Shown: piece after piece, positions 11,945 through 21,000 of the stretch
Layout of the letters: each line of letters starts with the position of its first letter
How positions within the stretch are numbered: the stretch's first letter is position 1
Source of the DNA: Gemmatimonadota bacterium
GTDB taxonomy: Bacteria; Gemmatimonadota; Gemmatimonadetes; Gemmatimonadales; GWC2-71-9
Direction: 5' to 3'
DNA length: 64,000 nucleotides
NCBI GenBank assembly: GCA_022563595.1
Contig: JADFNB010000010.1
Span: forward strand, 23,108-87,107
Program-made: the position numbers and the translations under genes
The notes under the pieces: generated by a model
The model's input: only the letters and a program-made list of their open reading frames with translations
What the model was told of the DNA's origin: nothing
Database searches by the model: none

Positions 11945-12894
11945 CCGCCCTGATCCTCCGTGTACGCGCGAATGATCTCGCGCACGAGGCTGTGCCGAAC
12001 GACGTCGCGTTCTTCGAGGTAGCAGAACGCCACACCCTCGATTCCTGGGAGAACGCGTTCCACCTGAACCAGTCCTGATTCCTCGCGGTGCGGCAGGTCG
12101 ATCTGCGTCTTGTCCCCGACGACCACCGCCCGGGAATTGAGTCCGAGGCGCGTCAGGAACATCTTCATCTGCCCAGCGGTCACGTTCTGCGCCTCGTCCA
12201 GAATCACGAAGGCGTCCGACAGCGTCCGTCCGCGCATGTACGCCAGCGGTGCGATCTCGATGGTCCGGTTCTCGAGGGCGCGCTGCATCCGATCCGCGGG
12301 CATCAGATCTTCGAGCGCATCGTACAACGGGCGCAGGTAGGGATCGACCTTGGCCTGGAGATCGCCCGGAAGGAATCCGAGCCGCTCGCCCGCTTCTACC
12401 GCGGGTCGTGCGAGAACCAACCTACGGACGATCTTCCGGGCTAGCGCCTCGACGCCGAGTGCCACGGCCAGGTAGGTCTTCCCGGTGCCCGCCGGCCCGA
12501 TCCCGATGACGATCTCCGTCTCGCGAATGGCGGCGACGTAGTCGCGCTGCCCGGGTGACTTGGGTCGGACGATCTTCCGGATCCCGGGCAGAATGATCTT
12601 GAGATCGCCGTTCGCGCTGCGCTCCGCCGCGTCCGGGCCGCCGTCAACGAGCCGGCGGACGTCTTCGACAGTGAGCATGTCCCCCATGCGCGCGCGGTCG
12701 ATCATGGCACCCGCGACCAGCGTCGCTTGCTCGACCGCTTCCAGCCGGCCGGCGAGCATCAGCTGATCGCCGCGTAGCGTCACGCGGGCGCCCGTTGCCT
12801 GGGAGAGCGCATCGAGGTTGGCGTCGTTCACTCCCGACAGGGCCAACGGATCGGCGCCGGCCGCCGAGAGTCGGTGGGTGACGTCGTCACTCAT
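11941..12894 (-). CDS. PhoH-family ATPase
   Basis: 317-residue PhoH/YbeZ-type P-loop ATPase, probably linked to RNA metabolism with YbeY. An N-terminal KH-like region of about 100 residues (VTLRGDQLMLAGRLEAVEQA) precedes the ATPase. Walker A is GPAGTGKTY and Walker B is FVILDEAQN. RLVLARPAVEAGE, GFLPGDL and KMFLTRLG are classic PhoH stretches. It overlaps aspS and the phosphohydrolase gene by 4 bases on each side. Confidence 0.92.
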   Translation of the reverse strand: MSDDVTHRLSAAGADPLALSGVNDANLDALSQATGARVTLRGDQLMLAGRLEAVEQATLVAGAMIDRARMGDMLTVEDVRRLVDGGPDAAERSANGDLKIILPGIRKIVRPKSPGQRDYVAAIRETEIVIGIGPAGTGKTYLAVALGVEALARKIVRRLVLARPAVEAGERLGFLPGDLQAKVDPYLRPLYDALEDLMPADRMQRALENRTIEIAPLAYMRGRTLSDAFVILDEAQNVTAGQMKMFLTRLGLNSRAVVVGDKTQIDLPHREESGLVQVERVLPGIEGVAFCYLEERDVVRHSLVREIIRAYTEDQGG

Positions 12895-14660
12895 GGTCGC
12901 ATCTGGATCCCGAGCGCTGCGAGTTCTTCCTCGTTCACGGTGGTGGGTGCACCCTCGAAAAGCGCGCGGGCGGCGGTCGTCTTCGGGAACGCAATGACCT
13001 CGCGGATGTTGGGGACGCCTGCCAGGAGCATGACCACACGGTCGAAGCCGATCGCGAACCCGCCGTGCGGTGGCGCGCCACCCGCGAGCGCGTCGAGCAG
13101 GAATCCGAACCGGTGCCGGGCATCCGCCTCGCTCATGCCCAGTGCCTGAAAGATGCGCATCTGAACCCGCTGATCGGTGATACGGATCGAGCCGCTGCCC
13201 AGCTCGTATCCGTTGTAGACCACGTCGTAGTGGTGGGCCCGCACGCCGTCGGATTCGCCCGCCATGAACCGGTCCAGATCGTCCTCGTGCGGGGCCGTGA
13301 ACGGGTGGTGCGCGAAGACTGGAGCCCCGGTTTGGGGATCGCGCTCGAACAGCGGGAAATCCACAATCCAGACGAACGCGTGCGCTGCGGCGGGTGTCGG
13401 ATCGAGTCGCGTGATGAGAGCCCGCCTCACCGTGTCGAGCGCCGCGGACGTCGTAGCGTCGTGGCCGGCGGCGGCCAGCAGCAGGTCTCCGTCGCGGAGC
13501 ATGAAGAGTTCCGCCGTGGCGCCGTCGAGCTTGGACAGGGGACCGGTGAGTTGGTCACCCTGGCGCTTCAGCGTCGCGAGCCCGCCGGCTCCCGCCCCCT
13601 TGGCCAACGTCGTGAGTCCGTCCACGTCTTTACGGGAGATCGCCGCCCCTCCCGGCACCCGGATTCCGCGAACGCGCCCGCCCTGGGCTAGTGCTTCCTC
13701 GAAGATCCGGAAGCCGCGGCCCCGCACGACGTCGGAGAGATCGCTCAGCTCGAAGCCGAAACGGAGATCCGGCTTGTCCGTCCCGAACCGCTCCATCGCC
13801 TCGCCGTAGCGCAGCCGTGGGAACGGTGCCGTCACCGGCATGCCCGCTTCGTCCCAAAGGGCGCCGAGCACGGCTTCGACCGCGGCATGGACATCGTCCG
13901 GTCGGACAAACGATGCCTCGAGATCGATCTGCGTGAACTCCGGCTGCCGGTCGTGACGCAGATCCTCATCGCGAAAGCAACGCGCTATCTGGAAGTACCG
14001 GTCGAATCCGGAAATCATCAGCAGCTGTTTGTAGATCTGCGGAGACTGCGGCAGCGCGTAGAACCGGTTGCGGTGCAGCCGGGACGGCACGAGGTAGTCG
14101 CGGGCCCCTTCGGGTGTGGGTTTTGTCAGGATAGGCGTCTCGATCTCGAGGAATCCGAGATCCGAGAGGGTGGCGCGTGCCCGCTGGAGCAGGCGGTGCC
14201 GCAGGATGAGGTTGCGTTGGATCTCGGGGCGTCGCAGGTCCAAGTGCCGGTATTGCAGCCGTAATTCCTCCGACGGCAACGGTTCGCCCTTCGTTCTCCA
14301 GACCGGTATGGGGAGTGTCGCCGGCGCCGGGCCTACCACCTCGAGAGACGTCGCCCGGACCTCCACGTCGCCCGTGGGAAGGTCCGGGTTGAGTTGATCA
14401 GCGGGACGCGCGACGACCGATCCATCGAGCAGCACAACCGATTCCGCAAAGACCGTCCCCGCGCGCTCCAGAACCTCCGGCGGGGTCCAGTCGGGGCCGA
14501 ACGCGACCTGCACCAGGCCATCGCGATCTCGGAGATCGAAAAAAACGAGCCCACCGAGATCGCGGCGGCGGTGAACCCAGCCCCCGAGCCGGACTCGTGC
14601 GCCGCAGTGTTCACTGCGGAGCGCACCGCACCGATGCGTACGCATCGCGGTGGCGGTCAT
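12891..14660 (-). CDS. aspS: Aspartate--tRNA ligase
   Basis: 589-residue class II aminoacyl-tRNA synthetase of bacterial size. Order: N-terminal OB-fold anticodon-binding domain ([23 protein letters not shown]), class II motif 2 region ([25 protein letters not shown]), a GAD insertion domain, and motif 3 near the end ([15 protein letters not shown]). It may be discriminating or non-discriminating (AspRS/Asx); this is not resolved here. Either the ATG at 14660 or the one five codons later could be the start. It is the first gene of the left minus-strand run. Confidence 0.95.
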   Translation of the reverse strand: [589 protein letters not shown]

Positions 14661-14848
14661 CGATTCCTCAGACTAATTGCCGGTGGAAGAACGCCGATAA
14701 CCCCGAAACGGCCAGAAGTCGCCTGACGCGTGGAGACGCCGGGAGAGGAGTGGGACCGGGGCGGCCGGGTTGCGCACGCCTGGCGGAGTCAAGTGCTCCT
14801 GGGGCTACACGGCGCAAGCCGCTCGAGTGCTAGCATTACCTCAACATA

Positions 14849-15814
14849 ATGGCACCCGAAACAGCCAGCAAGCGCCGGCTTGACACCCCGGGCCAGGCCG
14901 GTGAACCTACCGCCGTGCGGTCATTCTTGTTCGTCCTGCTCAGCGCCGCGGCGCTTCCACGAATCGCTGCCGCCCAGGCGCCCGCACTAGCCGAGTTGTG
15001 GCGCATCGCGGCCGGGACGCTCAGCAGCCCGGCGGCCCTCGGGCGCGGCCCGACGGGAGCGTTCTGGAACCCGGCAGCCGTGTATGATCTCCCCGGGCTC
15101 GCTGGCGGCATAGAGGTGCTGCAAACGCCGGACGTCGTGTCATTGAGCGGGGTGATGGGGGGCGTAACTCAGCGCATCGGCCGCCGGATAGCTGTGGGGG
15201 CGCTCGTCGGGCGTCTCTCAATAAAGGGCCTGGTACGGACGACCACGTCTCCTACCAGCGAGTTGGGCGAGATCCCCGTCTACGCGCAGCTCGCGGGCCT
15301 CTCGCTCGGCGTGCGGGTCGGCCCGGCGGTGTTGGCCACCATGGTTCGGGTTCACGACACCCGGGTCGATGCGCGATCCGACGGGGGCACAACCGTCGAT
15401 GTAGGGGTTCGGCTCGAACCGACCGATCGGCTGACCCTGGCCGCCGCATCGCGTTTCGCCCCGGCGGTCTTGGGCGGCGACCGGTCCACCGACTACGGAG
15501 TCGCCGGTGAATACCGGATTAGGACGACGACCGTGTGGGGCGCGCGGACGCTGGTGGTCGGGCGGTACGGGATCAACTATCGACCCGACGTAGGGGTGGA
15601 ACACGGGTTCAGCGCCGGGGTCGCCCTACAGGACCGGTTGCGCGTCGATCTGGGATGGACACGCGAACAGGGCTTCGGAACTACCGCCTGGCGCTCGGTC
15701 GTCTCCGTCGGGTTGCTGGTCGGGCGCTACGCCATCGAGATCGCGCGCGGTTCCGGATTCAATGGATTGGGGGCGAGCTTCCGCCTCAGCCTGAACGCCA
15801 ACATCCTGCCGTGA
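14849..15814 (+). CDS. Secreted beta-barrel-like protein of unknown function
   Basis: Up to 321 residues. The probable real start is the GTG at 14915: it gives a clean signal peptide (VRSFLFVLLSAAALPRIAAAQA), whereas the upstream 22 residues are polar. The mature part begins with a GTLSSPAALGRGPTGAFWNPAA segment like the opening of PorV/PorQ-type or FadL-like barrels. It continues as alternating amphipathic strands rich in Gly and aromatic residues and ends SFRLSLNANILP. An outer-membrane barrel is likely, but the specific family is not recognised. Its stop overlaps the rlmN GTG start by 4 bases. Confidence 0.6.
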   Translation: MAPETASKRRLDTPGQAGEPTAVRSFLFVLLSAAALPRIAAAQAPALAELWRIAAGTLSSPAALGRGPTGAFWNPAAVYDLPGLAGGIEVLQTPDVVSLSGVMGGVTQRIGRRIAVGALVGRLSIKGLVRTTTSPTSELGEIPVYAQLAGLSLGVRVGPAVLATMVRVHDTRVDARSDGGTTVDVGVRLEPTDRLTLAAASRFAPAVLGGDRSTDYGVAGEYRIRTTTVWGARTLVVGRYGINYRPDVGVEHGFSAGVALQDRLRVDLGWTREQGFGTTAWRSVVSVGLLVGRYAIEIARGSGFNGLGASFRLSLNANILP

Positions 15815-16848
15815 ACTGGTTTGACGCGACCCCGCAAGCCGCCGCCCGGCTGATTGAGATTTGGGCGGCGGCCCGGGGCGAGCCGCCGTACCGTGCGCGG
15901 CAGATCCTTCCCCGCCTGTGGCAAAGGCCGATCGCCGGCTGGGACGAGGCGACCGACCTCCCGCGTGCTGTCATCGACGTCCTGCAGCGCGAACAGCCCG
16001 TCCCCCGACCGTCACGCGTCGCGGAACAACGCTCGACCGACGGCACGGTGAAGTTTCTCTGGCGCTTTGCCGACGGAACCGCCGTCGAGTCGGTGCTCAT
16101 TCCCGAAGGCAAACGGCGCACCCTGTGCATCTCGTCACAGGCAGGCTGTGCGTTCGGATGCGTCTTCTGCGCTACGGGCCGGATGGGGTTCGGCCGCCAC
16201 CTCACCCCGTCGGAGATCGCCGCTCAAGTGCGCGAGCTGCTCCTGGATGCCGAGTTCGGCAAACCGTCCAACGTCGTGTTCATGGGTATGGGCGAGCCGC
16301 TGCACAACTGGCAGGCGGTGGACGTGGCCCTCACGATCCTGAACGACGCGCTCGGGTTCGGCATTGGCGCGCGCCACATCACAGTGAGCACGGTGGGGAT
16401 CATCCCAGGATTGCGCCATCTCGCGACCCGTCCCGAGCAGTTTCAGGTGGCACTTTCCCTGCACGCGGCCGACAGTCGCACCCGGCGCGCCTTGATGCCG
16501 GTCGAGGGGAAGTATCCGCTGAGCGAGGTGATCGAGGTCCTGCGCGCCTTCCCACGGCGCGTCACCCTCGAGTACGTCATGATCCGCGGGCGGAACGATC
16601 GGCCGCGCGACGCGGAGCGCCTGGCCGCTATCGCCGCGTCATTGGGTGCCCACGTGAACCTGCTGCCGCTGCATCCGGGCGGGTCGCCTGCGTTGGCTTC
16701 CACCGAAGCATCGGAGATACAGGCCTTCGCGAAGCTCGTAGCCGCGGGCGGCACCGAGGTCACCGTGCGGCGCAGCCGGGGCCTCGATATAGACGCTGCG
16801 TGCGGGCAGCTACGGGTGACGGCCGATCGCGATCGCGTCCGGACCTAG
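15811..16848 (+). CDS. rlmN: 23S rRNA (A2503-C2)/tRNA (A37-C2) methyltransferase RlmN
   Basis: 345-residue radical-SAM enzyme. The 4Fe-4S cluster motif CxxxCxxC is seen in QAGCAFGCVFCATG. VFMGMGEPLHNW, ITVSTVGIIPGL and VALSLHAADS are family stretches. The C-terminal catalytic Cys lies in DIDAACGQL. The GTG at 15811 is chosen because it forms GTGA with the preceding stop; longer in-frame extensions would run through the barrel gene. The 3' end overlaps the convergent LytR_C gene by about 39 bases. GSSAL-type Cfr features are absent, so RlmN is preferred. Confidence 0.93.
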   Translation: MNWFDATPQAAARLIEIWAAARGEPPYRARQILPRLWQRPIAGWDEATDLPRAVIDVLQREQPVPRPSRVAEQRSTDGTVKFLWRFADGTAVESVLIPEGKRRTLCISSQAGCAFGCVFCATGRMGFGRHLTPSEIAAQVRELLLDAEFGKPSNVVFMGMGEPLHNWQAVDVALTILNDALGFGIGARHITVSTVGIIPGLRHLATRPEQFQVALSLHAADSRTRRALMPVEGKYPLSEVIEVLRAFPRRVTLEYVMIRGRNDRPRDAERLAAIAASLGAHVNLLPLHPGGSPALASTEASEIQAFAKLVAAGGTEVTVRRSRGLDIDAACGQLRVTADRDRVRT

Positions 16849-17202
16849 CAGCACCGTCACGTCGAGGAGGAGCTGGGGGTCGGGATCGACGGTGATTTGT
16901 CCCAGGCCGAGCGCGTCGCGCACCGGGAACGCCGCGGTGGTATCGCCGCGTCGCACGATGACCATGGTGGAGCCGGCGCCCGGCCCGGAACCGGTGAAAA
17001 CGACATCGATACCCCTGCGGCGAAGGAAACGGGTGACCCGACGTGCCAGCCCGTCGATATCGGTGCCGTTCAATACCTCGACCTGGAGCCTAATCGCCTC
17101 ACCGGGAATCGGGAACGCCGACTCGCCCGACTCCCGTGCGGTCCACCGCCACATGACCAGCCCCGTGATTACGAGCGCGAGGGCCGCCAGAGCCCACCTC
17201 AA
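16810..17202 (-). CDS. LytR_C-domain membrane-anchored protein
   Basis: About 130 residues starting at a TTG (17202) that overlaps the yqeK stop in a TTGA arrangement; much longer upstream frames are shadows of yqeK. One N-terminal membrane helix (WALAALALVITGLVMW) precedes a LytR C-terminal-type domain with VEVLNGTDIDGLARRVTRFL and DVVFTGSG. This domain follows LytR-CpsA-Psr phosphotransferases or stands alone. Next to yqeK and nad/pan genes it is common in several phyla. Function unknown, envelope-associated. Confidence 0.72.
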   Translation of the reverse strand: MRWALAALALVITGLVMWRWTARESGESAFPIPGEAIRLQVEVLNGTDIDGLARRVTRFLRRRGIDVVFTGSGPGAGSTMVIVRRGDTTAAFPVRDALGLGQITVDPDPQLLLDVTVLLGPDAIAIGRHP

Positions 17203-17741
17203 ACGAGCGCGTTCCAGAATGCTACCGTCTGCTCGAGGAGCGGTTTGCCGCTGGAGAGGGCAACGATGATTCGTTCCTGAGCGACCTCGCGCAACACGGC
17301 CGCCGGACTCGCCGGCACGCGCGCTACCCGTTCCGCCCGCTGGGTGACCGGCATCCGGCGTCCGGGTTCCAGGTAATCGGCGAGGTAGAGCATCCGACCC
17401 GTCTGGTTCCATCCCGCGTAGCCAACCGAGTGGTAGCGGATGGCATCGAGCACACCCTGGTCCTGTTCCCCGTGGGCCCTCGCCATCTCGGCAGCCGCCG
17501 GTCCGTGCAGCAGCTGGGGATGGTCGAACAGCGGGCCCGCAAGTCGTCGAAGCTCATCTTCGGGGGCATCTTTCAGGGTATCGTGGAGGTAGGCTCCCCG
17601 AAGCCAGCGATCCAGTTCGTGGCCGTCCACGTCGAGTCGGCCGGCCCAGTCCCTGAGGAGCACGGCGACTCGCTCGATGTGCGAGCGGCGCCGGTCCGAG
17701 ATCTTTGCCCACGCGGGAATACCCGACGAGACGTCAGCCAT
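17199..17741 (-). CDS. yqeK: YqeK-type HD hydrolase (putative diadenosine tetraphosphatase)
   Basis: About 180 residues from the ATG at 17741, which overlaps the panC stop by 8 bases. HD-domain marks are H26-type (RRSHIERVAVLL), AYLHDTLKD, HGPAAAEMA and IRYHSVGYAGW. The later YLADYLEPGR stretch is typical of YqeK proteins, shown in Firmicutes to cleave Ap4A symmetrically. A longer frame upstream would overlap panC extensively and lacks homology. Usually found near nadD; here it follows pantothenate genes. Confidence 0.82.
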   Translation of the reverse strand: MADVSSGIPAWAKISDRRRSHIERVAVLLRDWAGRLDVDGHELDRWLRGAYLHDTLKDAPEDELRRLAGPLFDHPQLLHGPAAAEMARAHGEQDQGVLDAIRYHSVGYAGWNQTGRMLYLADYLEPGRRMPVTQRAERVARVPASPAAVLREVAQERIIVALSSGKPLLEQTVAFWNALV

Positions 17742-18609
17742 CGAGGAAGACATCGGACGCTGTTCCCTCTCCCAACACCACGTTGTCGATGAGTCGCGTC
17801 GCGCCCACGCGCGCGGCGAGGACGAGAACCGTACGATCCTGCACTCGCCGCGCCGGTGCAAGCGTTTCCGGATCAACGGCGTCAATGTACTCGACGCGCA
17901 TCAGCTGCTCGTTTTCCAGCTCCCGGCGAACGGCGGCGACGACCGTCTCCGGTTCGGTTGCGCCTTCCCTGTACGCGCGGTGGCCGGCATCGAGGGCTCG
18001 CGGAATCGCGGCGGCGGCGCGCCGTTCGTCTGGTGTCAGATAAGCATTGCGGGAGCTGAGCGCGAGCCCGTCGGACTCCCGGACCGTCGGCGCGACATCG
18101 AGCTGGACCTCCAGGTTCAGGTCGTCGACCATGCGACCGAGGATGATTGCCTGCTGGGCGTCCTTCCGCCCGAAGACCGCGATGTCTGGCTCGACGATGT
18201 GCAGCAACTTCAGCACAACCAGCATCACGCCGGCGAAATGTCCCGGGCGCAACGGCCCGCACAGGTGAGCGCCGAGGGATCCGGGGTCGAGGGCGACGCT
18301 AGCCGCTCGCGGGTACATTTCGCTCACCGATGGGACGAAGAGACAGTCGACGCCCCTCCGCTCCGCTAGACCGCGATCGCGCTCTAGGTCGCGTGGATAC
18401 CGATCAAAGTCCTCGCCCGGACCGAACTGCGTCGGGTTGACGAACACGCTCAACACCGTGGCGTCCGCGAGGTCGCGGGATCGATCGACCAGGCTGAGGT
18501 GACCCTCGTGCAGGTGCCCCATGGTAGGCACGAATCCGACACGGCGGCCGGCATGCCGCTGCTCTTCACGCCAACGCCGCATGTCGCTAATCGTGGCGTG
18601 CTGGATCAT
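17734..18609 (-). CDS. panC: Pantothenate synthetase (pantoate--beta-alanine ligase)
   Basis: 291 residues. It condenses pantoate and beta-alanine with ATP in coenzyme A synthesis. The HIGH-like nucleotide-binding motif is PTMGHLHEGHL, followed by SVFVNPTQFGPGEDFDRYPR, AGVMLVVLKLLHIV, FGRKDAQQ and the KMSKS-like SSRNAYLTPDERR. The start ATG overlaps the panB stop by 4 bases, giving a panB-panC unit. Confidence 0.95.
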   Translation of the reverse strand: MIQHATISDMRRWREEQRHAGRRVGFVPTMGHLHEGHLSLVDRSRDLADATVLSVFVNPTQFGPGEDFDRYPRDLERDRGLAERRGVDCLFVPSVSEMYPRAASVALDPGSLGAHLCGPLRPGHFAGVMLVVLKLLHIVEPDIAVFGRKDAQQAIILGRMVDDLNLEVQLDVAPTVRESDGLALSSRNAYLTPDERRAAAAIPRALDAGHRAYREGATEPETVVAAVRRELENEQLMRVEYIDAVDPETLAPARRVQDRTVLVLAARVGATRLIDNVVLGEGTASDVFLDG

Positions 18610-19421
18610 TCCGCAAAGCTGTGGGCGGCGTCCGGGTACCGACCCTCTCGTACGTCCGTGGCGTACGTCTCCACGGCCTCGCGGACGTCGTTGGCCAGCA
18701 GAGCGTAGCGCTTCAGGAATCTCGGTTGGAACCGCTCGTTGAGACCCAGCATGTCGTGCAGCACCAGCACCTGACCGTCGCAGTGTGGGCCCGACCCGAT
18801 GCCGATGGTGGGCATGGAAAGCGACTCGGTGATCTTGGCCGCGAGTGGCGTCGGCAGGAGTTCGAGCACCAGCGCGAAGGCACCCGCCTCCTCCAGAGCG
18901 TGGGCGTCGGCGATGAGCCGGTCCGCTTGCCCGGGGTCACGGCCCTGCACCCGCGCTCCGCCGAGCGCGTGCACGGACTGAGGCGTGAAGCCGAGGTGAG
19001 CCATTACGGGGATCCCGATCTCCACGAGGGCACGCACACTCGGTACCACCACGCGCCCGCCTTCGAGTTTCACCGCCTGGGCCCCGGTCTCCTGCATCAC
19101 GCGACCCGCGTTGCGTTTCGTGTCTTCGGGCGAGATCTGGTAGCTCATGAAGGGCATATCGATTACGAGCAGTGCCCGCCGCACACCGGCCCGCACGATC
19201 CGGCCGTGGTAGATCATTTGGTCCAGCGTTGCCGCGAGCGTGCTTTCCTCGCCGCACAGTACCGTCACCAGGGAGTCTCCGACCAGCACAACGTCGACGC
19301 CGGCACCGTCTACGAGCGACCCGAAGAGCGCATCATAGGCTGTGAGTGCGACGATGCGCTCGCCGGCTGATTTCATGACGGCGAGCCGCCGGGTAGTCAC
19401 GGGCCTGGGCTTATCGGACAT
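18606..19421 (-). CDS. panB: 3-methyl-2-oxobutanoate hydroxymethyltransferase
   Basis: 271 residues, TIM-barrel enzyme making ketopantoate, the first committed step to pantothenate. Visible signatures are ALTAYDALFGSLVDGAGVD, VLVGDSL, LLVIDMPFMSYQ, AVKLEGG and GLTPQSVH-like GFTPQSVHALGG. Glu and metal-binding Asp positions appear intact. It overlaps folK by 11 bases upstream and panC by 4 bases downstream. Confidence 0.95.
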   Translation of the reverse strand: MSDKPRPVTTRRLAVMKSAGERIVALTAYDALFGSLVDGAGVDVVLVGDSLVTVLCGEESTLAATLDQMIYHGRIVRAGVRRALLVIDMPFMSYQISPEDTKRNAGRVMQETGAQAVKLEGGRVVVPSVRALVEIGIPVMAHLGFTPQSVHALGGARVQGRDPGQADRLIADAHALEEAGAFALVLELLPTPLAAKITESLSMPTIGIGSGPHCDGQVLVLHDMLGLNERFQPRFLKRYALLANDVREAVETYATDVREGRYPDAAHSFAE

Positions 19422-19830
19422 GAGGCTGTAGCTCCGCTAGTTCCCGCTGCCAGAACGCTCGGTGCGGCAGTTCCGGGTGCGGGATGGAGAGTTCGGGCTC
19501 GGTAACGCGGTGCTCGCCGAACCGCACGATATCGAGGTCGAGGGTGCGAGGTCCCCAGCGTTGGTCACGCACCCTTCCCGCGGCGCGTTCGATCGCCTGG
19601 CACCGGGTCAGCAAGGTCCGAGGGGGGAGCGCGGTTCGCAGCAGTACCATCTGGTTGAGGTACGGCTTCTGCCCGGGCGGCCCGATCGGTGCCGTTTCGT
19701 CTATGGAGCTGGCCGCGACCAGTTCGGTGTTCGGCAGCTCGGCGAGGGCGGCACGCGCTACTGTGAGGTGCCGGGCACGGTCGCCGATGTTCGAGCCGAG
19801 CGCGACGAACGCCCATTCACGTCGCGGCAT
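19411..19830 (-). CDS. folK: 6-hydroxymethyl-dihydropterin pyrophosphokinase
   Basis: 139 residues with ALGSNIGDR near the N-terminus, PYLNQMV in the middle, and the HPPK signature RWGPRTLDLDIVRFG that carries the metal-binding Asp pair. It transfers pyrophosphate from ATP to the pterin in folate synthesis. It overlaps folB by 14 bases, and the order folB-folK is the usual one. The later folP step is not in the window. Confidence 0.93.
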   Translation of the reverse strand: MPRREWAFVALGSNIGDRARHLTVARAALAELPNTELVAASSIDETAPIGPPGQKPYLNQMVLLRTALPPRTLLTRCQAIERAAGRVRDQRWGPRTLDLDIVRFGEHRVTEPELSIPHPELPHRAFWQRELAELQPHVR

Positions 19831-20197
19831 CGCGTTCGATCACAACCTCGACGTAGTCGAGCGGTCCGGGAATCGGCACGTGCGGCTTGCGCGCCGCAAC
19901 ACGAACACGACGGACTTTGGGCACGGCGAGCACGCGCTCGGCGATACGCTCGCACAGGGCTTCGAGGAGCTTGTGCGGGCTGGTGCCCACCGCGTCGGCT
20001 ACCACCGCGTAAAGATCCCGGTAGTCAACCAGTTGGCTGGGAGAGTCGGTTGCCCCGACGGACCGCAACGGAAGCCAGACGGTGAGATCGAGTTCGAGTG
20101 GCTGGGGGACGGTCTTCTCGTGTGGCAGCAGACCCACGAGCGTGTGGAATCGCAGCCCCTTGAGCGATATGTGATCACTGGAATTCTGCATATTCAC
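19817..20197 (-). CDS. folB: Dihydroneopterin aldolase
   Basis: 126 residues of the T-fold DHNA aldolase/epimerase family. Features: ISLKGLRFHTLVGLLPHEK at the N-terminus, the catalytic Glu and Tyr region VDYRDLYAVVAD, KLLEALCERIAERVL, and a C-terminal VRVAARKPHVPIPGPLDYVEV strand. It follows trpA after 11 bases and overlaps folK, so it appears to be transcribed with both. Confidence 0.9.
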   Translation of the reverse strand: MNMQNSSDHISLKGLRFHTLVGLLPHEKTVPQPLELDLTVWLPLRSVGATDSPSQLVDYRDLYAVVADAVGTSPHKLLEALCERIAERVLAVPKVRRVRVAARKPHVPIPGPLDYVEVVIERDAAT

Positions 20198-20208
20198 GAT
20201 AACCTCGA

Positions 20209-21000
20209 TCAGGCGACGGGCGCGGAGTGCAATGCTTCGCGCAACTCGCGCATGAGCTGACGGGCGGCGGGCGGGTCATTGCCGAGACGCTCGACGAGGG
20301 CGCTTCCCACGACCACGCCGTCGGCAAAACCGGCGACCCGTTTGGCCTGCTCGCCCGTCCCGATGCCGAAGCCCACCGCCACCGGAAGATCGCTCTCCTC
20401 GTGCAACCTGGCCACCATCTGCTCGAGCGCCCCGGTCACCTCGGTGGGTGCGCCCGTCACGCCGAGCCGGGCGATCAGGTAGAGAAACCCGGTTGCGTTC
20501 GTGGCGATACGCTTCAGACGGGCGGGCCCGGTCGTGACGGCGACCAGCCGGATCAGGTCGAGGGCGCTGGCCTGCATTGTTGCCTCGATCTCGCGGTCCG
20601 CTCCGGCCGGCAGGTCGGTCAGGAGGATGCCGGAGAATCCCGCTGCCTCCGCATCGTCGAGAAAACGCTCGACGCCGTACGCCAGGATAGGATTGACGTA
20701 GGAAAACGCAATAGTGGGGATGCCGAGCTTCGCCTCCCGCACGATCTCCAGCGTGCCGGCTACGGTCATCCCGGCGCGGAGTGCCTCGTGGGTGGAATGT
20801 TGAATCACCGGACCGTCGGCCAACGGATCGCTGAAGGGGATTCCCACCTCGATGAAGTCGGCGCCTTCGCTCTCCAGCATGCCGAGTGCGTCGACGGTCG
20901 CCGTCCGCGACGGATATCCGGCCGTCACGTAGGGGATCAGGGCCGTACACCGTGCGGCGCGCACGGCCCTCCAGCGCGCCGCTATCCGGTGCTCAGACAA
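20209..21000 (-). CDS. trpA: Tryptophan synthase alpha chain
   Basis: About 263 residues. I start it at the TTG at 21000, 8 bases inside the upstream HD-GYP gene; the longer upstream frame is non-homologous. FIEVGIPFSDPLADG carries the catalytic Glu and Asp pair, followed by AFSYVNPILAYG, GILLTDLP, FLYLIARLGVTG and the phosphate-binding GFGIGTGEQAK. It cleaves indole-glycerol phosphate and channels indole to TrpB. It is separated from trpB by two non-trp genes on the same strand. Confidence 0.94.
   Translation of the reverse strand: MSEHRIAARWRAVRAARCTALIPYVTAGYPSRTATVDALGMLESEGADFIEVGIPFSDPLADGPVIQHSTHEALRAGMTVAGTLEIVREAKLGIPTIAFSYVNPILAYGVERFLDDAEAAGFSGILLTDLPAGADREIEATMQASALDLIRLVAVTTGPARLKRIATNATGFLYLIARLGVTGAPTEVTGALEQMVARLHEESDLPVAVGFGIGTGEQAKRVAGFADGVVVGSALVERLGNDPPAARQLMRELREALHSAPVA

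Noticed and set aside
15535..15810. N-terminal extension of rlmN
   Set aside because: It overlaps the upstream barrel gene in another frame and adds non-homologous Arg-rich residues; the GTG at 15811 gives the standard length.
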